Shown in pieces: positions 56,155 to 64,000 of a DNA stretch of 64,000 nt (within the stretch, counting starts at the first letter, position 1; every line of letters starts with the position of its first letter). The position numbers were made by a program, and so were the translations under genes. The notes under the pieces are model-generated. The model was given only the letters and a program-made list of their open reading frames with translations. It searched no databases and was not told the DNA's origin. Source of the stretch: Alligator mississippiensis (taxonomy: Eukaryota; Chordata; Crocodylia; Alligatoridae); contig NC_081831.1 of assembly GCF_030867095.1 (NCBI RefSeq), positions 46,499,319 to 46,563,318 of the forward strand. The letters are read 5' to 3'.

Positions 56155-56662
56155 TGGTCAGGGACCTGATAGGCCATAACAGCACCATGTGATCTAGGGC
56201 GGATCTTGCAGCATGAGGGGTTGGGCTTTGAGGGTCTGCCTGCGTTGTCCTTCTGATGTCATGAACCATGTGGTGTTGGTGTCACACACCACGTGATTGG
56301 GGTCAGGGGCGGAGTTGCTGATGTCACACACCATGTGACCGGGGTCAGGGGCAGAGTTGCTGATGTCATGAACCATATGGTGTTGGTGTCACACACCTCG
56401 TGATTGGGGTCAGGGGCGAAGTTGCTGATGTCACGCACCATGTGACCGTGGTCAGGGGCGGAGTTGCTGATGTCATGCACCACATGACCAAGGTCAGGGG
56501 CGGAGTTGCTGATGTCATGCACCACGTGACCGGGGTCAGGGGGTGTGGCTGATGATGTCACACACCATAAAAGGGGAAAGGGGGCAGAGCGAAGGGGGGC
56601 AGGACTTCCGGCCCCGCCCACCTGTCACATTTGCATTGAAGGGCAGAGAGCCATATACTACT
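56155..56662. repeat. Polinton right terminal inverted repeat (copy B)
   Basis: About 508 bases, the inverted partner of 42,052-42,410, ending CATATACTACT. The extra ~150 bases are additional ~43-bp units (about six to seven here against three on the left), each with a GTGACC/GGTCAC core and a TGATGTCA motif. Confidence 0.92.
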
Positions 56663-56668
56663 TATGTG
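56663..56668. other. Polinton target-site duplication TATGTG (right)
   Basis: Six bases between the terminal repeat and hAT sequence. The matching duplicate is CACATA at 23,539-23,544, beside copy A. Confidence 0.85.
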
Positions 56669-58428
56669 GATCACCTGTCTGAGGAGGGCATCACCAGCAA
56701 TAAGGGTCTTGGTGGCCTTGAGGAAGGGCTTGAGGACCACCAGCATCTGGGACATGGTACCCCACTCAGCTCTGTTCAGGGGGGGCACTTATCCTGATCT
56801 CCCCAAGCCAAGCCATTTTCATGTATGTCCTTCTGTTGCTCCACCAGTCTTTTGAGCATCAGGTATGTGGAGTTCCACTAAGTCTCCACATACTGCATGA
56901 TTTTGTAGTGCAGGATGGTCATCTCTGCCTGTTTCTCCCACAGCATCTTGCCCCCCTTGATGCTGCGGTGGAAGTAACCTGCCACCTTCCTTCATTTCAC
57001 AATGACTTGGCTTGTAGTAATAGTGGTAGTGGTGTCATAACCGGCAGCCCTGTCCCCCTCCAAGGCATACCTCACTAAGAGGTGCAGCCTATGTGCCACA
57101 CAGCAGATGCCAACAAAGTTGGCATAACGGACAGCCTTCACCATATTGTCAGTGACCATGAACCCGCAGGTGAGCTCAGCCTGCCCAATGAGCCACCCCT
57201 GCATCATGCAGTCTATGACCCCCATGATCTCACTTGCTGCTTGGAACTCATCCAGCACGTAGGCTTGCAGTAGAGCCCACTGACAGCCTGAATGATTGCA
57301 CCAGTGCCCTGTGAGGGAGAGTTGGTGTGATCGCCACCTTGGCTTCTCCAGAATTTGGAGGTGAAGTGCAAGGCTACCTGCAACCCTGCCTTGTGCAACT
57401 CCTCCCTCAAATACTCCCTGCATGCCTCATACAGGGAGGGCACCACCATCCTGCTAAAGGTGGTACATGCAGGGATGGGGCCAGAAGTGCTAAGAGCCGC
57501 CTGAACCCTGGCCACCCAACTAGGGAGAAGGGATGGCTATCCAGAGCAAGCATCTCCCCAGTGGTCTGGGTGATCTCAATTGCCTTTGCAACTCACACCA
57601 CTCTGTCTGCAGCTTTCCCACACTGTTCCAGGGTGCCCTGCCTCTGGTTTGGGGGAAGAGGGCTTTGGAGCAAATGGGGAACTTCCCTTTCAGCAAGCTC
57701 ACGCTGGTGCCAGGCTGAGCAGCAAGAAGGACAAGGGGGTGCTGCCGCCTGAGATACAGCAGTATCACTGTGGTGGAAAAGCATTTCATGTCCTTGCCTC
57801 GGCTGATGTGCCTTTGGCAGTGCTGGCAGATGGCAAACCTGGGATCATCTGCCAGCTCAAAATACTCCTACGCTATGCTACTTGCCCACTTCTGGGTTGA
57901 GGGTGAGGATGCTGCCTTATCCCACTCTTCAGCAGGCTGAGGCACAACAGCAGTAGGAGCTGCCTCAGCTGAGCCACTTGCCTCCACAATCTCAACCTCC
58001 TCTGAGGTGCTGCTTTCCAGAAGAGATGTGGGTCTCAGGGAAATTTGAGGGGTGTAGAGCACAAACTCTGATTCCCTCTTGGTCCCCAGAATTGCTTGAG
58101 CCAGTGCGGTTAGCACCTCTGGTTCCAGCTCCAGCTCCTCCGCTGGCAGGAGGAGGCTCATGCTGAGAGATGACATTGAGGTGGAGGAGACAGTGATTCC
58201 ACTGCTGGTGCCTATTTCTGGACTGAGGGGAGGTGGTACGGGTGCAGGGATGTCAGGTGCAGACACTGCTCCCACTTCCTTGTTTCCACTGGCAGCACAA
58301 GTGTCATGGCTGCTTGGGAAGAGAATGCATCTATGTTTGGGGGGTGGGGGTGGGACTTGCAGCTGTAGCTCTCCCCCTACCCCCTCTCCCTCTCCTGCCA
58401 GAAAACCTGGCACCTGCCTTTCCAGCAT
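56669..58428 (-). pseudogene. hAT transposase, N-terminal and central part (ZBED-like)
   Basis: In order on the minus strand: a Ser/Pro/Glu-rich leader (57,868-58,428), then a BED-type zinc finger near 57,750-57,850 (CQHCQRHISRGKDMKCFSTT followed by LRRQH). Next a segment with TTFSRMVVPSLYEA and LQVALHF (57,350-57,515), then LTGHWCN and TCGFMVTDNMVKAVRYANFV with GICCVAHRLHLLVRYAL (57,030-57,350). It ends MLVVLKPFLKATKTLIAGD (about 56,690-56,770), just before the Polinton. Several stops and frame changes separate these, so it is dead. The C-terminal dimerisation domain is at 24,062-24,250 on the plus strand. A domesticated ZBED host gene is unlikely given the decay and intact transposon ends. 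Confidence 0.86.
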
Positions 58429-59673
58429 GCTTCATATTAATCTTTCCTGTGCTGCAAAAGTTGTGTGTGTGTGCCTGTCACTTTTTGTGTTGTGTGTTTT
58501 ATTCCCTCTGTGTTGCCTGTGTGCACTGGACTCTTCTTTGATTGTTTGATTCAGTAATAGTAAGTATTAAGAACTATGTAAAAAATGTGTGCGGTCTGTC
58601 TGTCTTCTTCTCTGCTGTGGTGTATTTATTTACTATGAATTATGAATGTGAAGTGTGACTCTGTTATCTGTTTTATTCCCTGTGTGTTATTCCCTATGTG
58701 TTGTGTGTGTGCACTGGACTCTGTATTGATTATTAATAACTATATATGGTGTCTTCTTCTATGATGTTCTATTAATGTGAGTGTGTCACTACTACTGCTG
58801 TATTTCTTGTTCTTCTTCTGTGTTGTAACGTGTACCTAAAATGATATATCTCCTTCTTCTAAGACCCTGAGTTCTGTGTTAGTCTCAATCTGAATCTGAC
58901 TTCTATGTTGTCTTCAGTCTCTATGTAAATTAACTATAATAATATTAATAACTAATAACTACTATATGATATATACTATATCTTCTCCTTTGAATATCTG
59001 ATTTTTCTTCTTGTATGTGCGTGTGCGCAATCTGTGTGCCTCCCTGCACAGTGATGGATCACACTGGCAGGGAAAACACAGAGCTTTCTTTTTTCAAAGT
59101 TTGAAAAATAAAAAAGAGAGCAAATATAAATTAAAATAAATGAATTGGATAGTATTAAGAGATTCTAAGCTAAACTAAGATAAGCTAAATCATACCCAAT
59201 CCTTTCTAACAACAAAAAGGAGCAGGCAAGTAACAACTGATGACTATGAAGTAAGCCAGGCAGTGCATAGTACCTTTCTGATGCTGTTCCTCAGACAGAA
59301 CCAGCTTACAAAAGGCACAGCAAGCCTGCACAAAGAGGCCTTTATGATGTTTCTATGTCCCTCCCCCCAGACACTGTAATTGGAAATGCAGTCAGAGAGG
59401 AATCATGCTCATTGGCTACCTAGACATGTCAGTCTTTCCCCCCCTGCTCCCCCTCCCTACTCCCTCTCCTTCTTCTAAGTTTTTGTTTTCCCATACAGAC
59501 AGCCCTCTGAATCTCTGAATCACTGAATATTTTCTGAATCATTTCAGAAGCTCCATATATATTTGGAAAGCCAAAAGCAGCCAGCAATTTGATTCAGACA
59601 TGCTGATTTGGCCTCTGAATCATCCAAATTTTTTCCAAATCAGAATTGTGGTCTGAAGCTTCACAGAGCCCTA
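56669..59673 (-). mobile_element. hAT transposon, 5' half (split by Polinton insertion and inversion)
   Basis: On the minus strand the element begins TAGGGCTCTGTGAAGC at 59,673. It has a ~1.2-kb AT-rich leader with TGAATC-type subterminal motifs, then transposase relics, and stops at the Polinton duplication. The bordering 8 bases (59,674-59,681) match those of the 3' half at 25,969. The two halves total about 5.4 kb. Confidence 0.88.
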
Positions 59674-59681
59674 GTGTTTAG
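59674..59681. other. hAT target-site duplication (GTGTTTAG = CTAAACAC inverted)
   Basis: Eight bases directly outside the hAT 5' terminus; partner of 25,969-25,976. Confidence 0.85.
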
Positions 59682-60448
59682 ACACCGATTGTTCCAGTCA
59701 AGCCCTTACTGGTGTATAGACACCTGCAAACAATCAATATTTGTGTAGGATGAACATGTGTATTTATGAAATTCAGGTTTTTGTTTTAAAATGCACTTGA
59801 AAAATTCCATTCTACCAATACTTTTTGCATTTGCAAATTTAGACTTGAAATTTCCTATTACAGTGGTACTGGTCAAGATCCTTGGATATGATTCTGTCTT
59901 TGGAAATGTCTTCCCAATTCTCAGACTGCACTTCTTTCAAGTGGCCAGACTCTGCAGGCACAGACAGAAGTACAGTTTCCCAGTCTAACTCATGGCACTT
60001 CACAGAAAGCATCATAAGTAAGACCAATCCTCCCAACTCAACAGAAGTTAGCTATTGGGTAGGAAGGTGGTGGATCAAGCTCCAGTTTGGAGCTAATCCA
60101 GCAAGCAAGGCTGCTGTGTTTTGGCAACCTCTTCCCCTAGCTCCACTCTTCCTCCCCCACAGCACTCTGCTGCTGTCTCAAGATCAGAGCGGTGGAGAAG
60201 TGGGGGCTTCAGTCCACCTTTCCCCACTCCAGTACAGGCTGGGCAAACACCAGCTTGAGCTCTCTCCCCTCTCTTCTTCCCCTTCCCATCCTAAGACAGC
60301 ACCAGGGATGGGGTTGGATGGCAGCAGCCCCACTGCTGGAGCAGAAGGTGGTCTGCTTTGGGGTGTCCTCATTTGAGCCCTCATACAATGAGGGTTAATT
60401 TGTCATGCAATCAGAGTGCTCTTCAGTCATGCTCTTCTCTTGGGGGAA
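59682..60448. other. intergenic DNA with traces of a miniature element
   Basis: GTGTATAGACACC near 59,712 resembles the GTCTACAC-type ends seen at 617 and 32,529, so the hAT may have landed in such an element. Otherwise no gene is supported. Confidence 0.4.
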
Positions 60449-60641
60449 CAGTTCCTAACTCCGGGTTGTGACCCAAATGACAGTTGAAGGGGCAATGCTG
60501 GTGGCGCCACACACAAAAGACAAGCTGTGCTGCATGCCGGGAGCTCCCCACCCCCATCCCCGGGCCATCACTGCCACAACGGATGCTGCCACACTCTGCT
60601 CCCAGTAGTGGGTCATGGAAAAGAAATGTTGGGAAGCACTG
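60449..60641. mobile_element. miniature hAT-Charlie-like element
   Basis: CAGTTCCTAACTCCGGGTTG then TGACCC on one side, and GTGGGTCATGGAAAAG then TTGGGAAGCACTG on the other, are inverted partners. This is a common pattern for short hAT derivatives (CAGTG..TTCCCAAC ends). No target duplication found. Confidence 0.6.
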
Positions 60642-61620
60642 GCTTAGGGCATGGCTGTAGGGTGCTTTCAATAGCTTGATTGCATGATAAATATAATTTT
60701 GTCTGTGCCTTGCCTCTGCTTCCCTGGGATTTATTGCTGTGCTCACCAGTCATATTAGGTTGCAGAGTGAATAGGTATGGCACATGCAAGAGCATTCCTT
60801 TGGGAGTCATGGACAATACACAATGACATACATAAGTGACTGTTTGCTAAAAGGCATATGGCATTCAGATATATATCTTAAGTAACAGACCACACAATTT
60901 TATCCTAGCTATATGGTTTTACCCTCAGGTTCCATAACTAGCCTTCATCTTCTCTCTTCCTTTGAGACCACATTGCAGACCATGACTCTGACCATGATTC
61001 AGTCAGCCTATAGCAGCTGCCAGCTTCTCTCCTTCTTCCATATAGGCTTAATGCTTTAACTGATCAGTGTTGTTAACTTGTTTCTTTGTAAACATGGCAC
61101 AACCCCCCCACCCAACACCCCCCACCACCTCCTCCTCAAAAGCAAAACTAAAAATCAAATAAAAAACAAATCAAAACTAACAAACTACCCACACTCCTAC
61201 CAAGGTAGGAATTGCATTATGGAGTCACCTTTCCCTAGTTAAAACCTGGCTATTTTTCTCTAGAATTTGTAATTGTGATTCTTATCTATGCTATTGTTTT
61301 TGCTTTTGCTGCTTGGTTTTAACAATAAGCTTTTGATGTAACACACCATGGGACAGAATATTCATACAAATAACAGAGATTTCCCAGTTCTGAGCAAATG
61401 ACATTATAATATCACAAAATAGGTCTGTCTTAGTTGCTTAAAACTTTGCCTTTTGGCTCTTCCTGGAAAGTGAGACAAGTTATTTAAGTATTTTAAAGTC
61501 TTAACATTTCTTCAGCATTTGGTCACAGAAAAATAGCATTTGGCCAATAAGTGGTGAAGGAATTTTTTTTTCACCATTCCAATCAATGCATTAATTTTTT
61601 AATTAAATGTATTGTATCTT
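60642..61620. other. intergenic AT-rich DNA
   Basis: No gene or clear repeat; a CA/CCC-rich patch lies at 61,100-61,140. Confidence 0.45.
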
Positions 61621-61624
61621 TTTC

Positions 61625-62142
61625 TACAGCATCCAATTCTGGGCTCCACTATTTAAAAAGGAAGCAGAAAAGCTTCAGAGAGTCCAGAGGAGAGCCACGC
61701 ACATGATCAGAGAGCAGGAAAACAGACAGTATGATGGGAGGCTGAGAGACATGGGACTCTTCAGCCTGGAAAAATGCAGGCTCAGGGGGGACCTGGTGGC
61801 TTCCTATAAGTATGTAAGGGGTGTACATCAGGATCTGGGGGAATGCCTGTTCACCAGAGCACCCCAAAGGATGACAAGATCAAATGTCCACAAATTCCTC
61901 CAAGATTGTTTCAGGCCAGACATAAGAAAGAACTTCTTTACTGTCTGAGCCCCCAAGGCCTGGAACAGACTGCCACCAGGGGTGCTGCAAGCATGTACTC
62001 TGGACCCCTTTAAGAGACATTTGGACATTTATTTTGCTGGGATCCTTTGACCCCAGCTGACTTCCTGCCCTGGGGCAGGGGCCTGGACTCGGTGATCTTC
62101 TGAGGTCCCTTCCAGCCCTAATGTCTATGAAGTCAATGAAAT
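61625..62142 (+). pseudogene. CR1 LINE 3' fragment
   Basis: A 5'-truncated copy holding the last ~150 codons of ORF2: FWAPLFKKEAEKLQRVQRRA, then ERLRDMGLFSLEK-like and RLRGDLVASYKYV, then FRPDIRKNFFTV. The frame meets a stop at 61,948. The 3' UTR follows, with TGATCTTCTGAGGTCCCTTC and TAATGTCTATGAA. It belongs to a different, older CR1 subfamily than the copy at 34,211. Confidence 0.85.
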
Positions 62143-62189
62143 CTATTAAATCTATCTATTTTTGTTAATTGACTGATACTTTTCAACAT

Positions 62190-62985
62190 CTAAACTGTCC
62201 ATGGAGGGACCCCTGCAGGCCCCATCCCCTGCCCAATCCTCGAGCCTCCCGGGATTACTGTCCCACCTGTCCCCCAAGCCTCCACAATCACTGCTCCACA
62301 TGGCCCCATCCCACTTTGGCCCCTGCAGCCCCTCCAAACATTGCCCCACCCAACCCCAGCATGCCAACAATTAAAAAAATAAAGCCCCACATTCACCGGC
62401 AGTAGCAGCAGCTATAAGGGTCACTGGGGCCTCCTGGCAGAGCCCCCCACACAGCACAGGGCAGCGGGGAGTGCCCCCAGACATCTGAAACCTGCACTGC
62501 CACTGCTCCATTGTGTGGGTGCAGCTCAGGTTGGCAGTGTATCATGTGGTTCCGCACACTGTCAGGCAGCTGAGGCCACTCTGGCTGAGTGGTGGCAGGC
62601 CCCAGGTGACAGCTGAAGTGGCCTCAGCTGCCCAACAGTGCACAGAGCCACATGGTGCCCTGCCAACCTGGGCCACACCCATATGCCAGGTGGTGGGGGC
62701 CAGTCCCTGCTGCCCCATGTTGTACAGGGGGGCTCTGCCAGGAGGCCTCAGTGACCCTCACAGCTGCTACTACTGCCGGTGAGTGTGGGGCTTTATTTTT
62801 TTTAATGCTGGGAGGCTGGGGCTGGGCAGGGCAGCCATTGGGCATCCAGGGGTTCAAATAGGGGCTGGGGCTGAGTGGGACAGGTATCCGTTAGTCTGGG
62901 GGTGCAAGCGGAGGATGGAGCCAGGTGAGGCAGTCATCGGGGGGTCTGGGGTGCAAGCAGGGGATGGGCTGGGGTGGGTGAGCCA
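62190..62985. repeat. GC-rich foldback (imperfect palindrome centred near 62,587)
   Basis: GTTGGCAGTGTATCATGTGG faces CCACATGGTGCCCTGCCAAC. CACTGGGGCCTCCTGGCAGA faces TCTGCCAGGAGGCCTCAGTG. GCCCCACATTCACCGGCAGT faces ACTGCCGGTGAGTGTGGGGC. The arms run at least from 62,380 to 62,795. It is probably a non-autonomous transposon; borders uncertain. Confidence 0.65.
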
Positions 62986-63112
62986 TTAGTAGGTCTGGGG
63001 GTGTAAGCGGGGGGTGAGGCTGGGTGGGGCAGCCATTGCGGGGATGCAGGAGCCAACAGGTGATGATGCCAGGCAGGGCAGCAATCTGGGGGTCTGGAGG
63101 AGCAAGCAGAGT
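62816..63112 (+). repeat. minisatellite, ~50-bp unit, about six copies
   Basis: Diverged tandem units built on GGGCAGCCATTGG, GGTCTGGGGGTGCAAGC and GGGGATGGGGCTGGG. The unit also begins inside the right arm of the neighbouring palindrome. Confidence 0.75.
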
Positions 63113-64000
63113 GGGGCATGTGGGCCTTGCAGGGAGCATGGTAGCCCCTGTGGGGGCTTTGTGGCCCCTGGTGGGGGAAGCTATAGCACCTTTTGGGGGG
63201 CTGTAGCCCCTGTGGGCCCCTGTGGCCCCTGTGGAGGGGCTGTAGCTCTGTGGGGGGCAGTTTGTGAGCTGTGCGGGGGGGATGCACCCTGTGGGGGCAG
63301 GGGACTCACCCCTCCTGAGCAGCCCCCCCACCTACAGTCTCCCCACAATCCATGCACACCTACTCAGACAGCCCACGGCTCCACACATCCCTCCACTTCC
63401 CCCTACATCCCCTCACCCTTCTTCCCACCCAGTTCTGCAAACCCCACATCTCTACAGCACACACCCTGCATGCCCAGATGCCAGACAGGATGAGACCTGC
63501 TGGCAGCAGCTGTGGCTGCATGGGCAGTTGTCCCCACATCCTGGTTATTGAAGGGGTCAGGGGGAGCTCTGACCACTCTATGGTAATAAAACCAAAGGCA
63601 AACCACAAAACATATAGGTATTTAGAATTACTTTTATTATGATGATAGAGATACTGGTAGGCTTCCAAATTGCTTTAACACTGTAGATATATTGATAAAG
63701 CATTGACCAACTGATCACTGTCTATCTGTCTGTCTCTATGTATATATAGTAGTCTTTTGTTTTAATTTTGGAGGAACATGGATTTCAGAGTACTTTACAG
63801 AGTGACTTTGGGATTTTTTTTATCTGGGATTTTTCAGTTTTCAAATTGGGAACACCAGAATTCCTGCTAGGCAGAGAAGCCTGCTCAGAACTGGCATCTT
63901 GGATCCAGCTGGAAGCAACTGAGGCCAGGAGGAAATGCTTTGACAGTTCAAAGCAGTCCACCACACTGGGAACATCTTCCAGGTGATAGCTGCCCAGATG
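63113..64000. other. GC-rich simple repeat then intergenic DNA
   Basis: 63,130-63,300 is an irregular GTGGCCCCTG/GGGGGCTGTAG repeat. 63,300-64,000 has no supported gene. Open frames at 62,890-63,500 are translations of the repeats. Confidence 0.45.

Larger units (their letters stand above)
42052..56662 (+). mobile_element. Polinton/adintovirus-like element, copy B (near-complete fossil)
   Basis: 14.6 kb bounded by terminal inverted repeats starting AGTAGTATA. Plus-strand block: two early-type genes, repeat-rich gap, DNA polymerase, ATPase and two small conserved proteins. Minus-strand block: protease, major capsid, pVI-like, penton-like and integrase. This is the full core set of Polintons and of the adintovirus group. 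It looks structurally complete but broken, with about five breaks overall. It sits in an older hAT element. Terminal repeats differ by roughly 5-10% outside length changes, so the insertion is neither brand new nor ancient. Confidence 0.95.

Noticed and set aside
56669-58428. Domesticated ZBED host gene
   Set aside because: Many stops and frame changes, intact transposon termini and an 8-bp target duplication show a dead hAT copy.

Overview
The window looks like accessory DNA from a reptile genome, crocodilian or turtle type, with crocodilian favoured but not proven. Several CR1 LINE copies, MIR-like SINE traces, hAT and Tigger-like elements, solo LTRs and dinucleotide arrays support this. 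I found no host protein-coding gene and no RNA gene. Nearly everything recognisable is a transposable element or a virus-like element, many nested in one another.

Layout. 1-7,350: old interspersed DNA with a MIR relic and a decayed CR1-like LINE. 7,363-11,740: a long CR1 on the minus strand, interrupted by a solo LTR (7,432-8,720). 12,705-23,538: Polinton/adintovirus-like copy A, partial, DNA polymerase block on the minus strand. 23,545-25,968: one half of an old hAT transposon. 25,977-42,045: spacer with three CAGGGGTGGGCAA-type hAT miniatures (one split by a second solo LTR), a Tigger-like foldback element, a young CR1 fragment with a 483-codon open frame, and a non-autonomous hAT. 42,052-56,662: Polinton/adintovirus-like copy B, with both terminal inverted repeats and the full core gene set. 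56,669-59,673: the other half of the same hAT. 59,682-64,000: small repeats, a CR1 3' fragment, a palindromic foldback and a ~50-bp minisatellite.

Copy B has two convergent gene blocks. The plus-strand block holds two early-type genes, a repeat-rich basic region, family B DNA polymerase, packaging ATPase and two small conserved proteins. The minus-strand block holds integrase with chromo-like tail, penton-like and pVI-like proteins, double jelly-roll major capsid and adenain-like protease. In relatives these provide protein-primed replication, integration and virion assembly. Here the element is a fossil with about five breaks.

The main finding is structural. Copies A and B face opposite ways. 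The 6-bp target duplication of copy B (TATGTG) lies beside copy B on one side and, inverted, beside copy A on the other. The 8-bp duplication of the hAT that copy B entered (CTAAACAC) is split the same way between 25,969 and 59,674. Both are explained if the 18.5-kb segment 23,539-42,051 was inverted by recombination between the two Polintons. The arms are collinear without indels and appear base-identical for about 9.6 kb, but differ at both edges, which suggests gene conversion between them.
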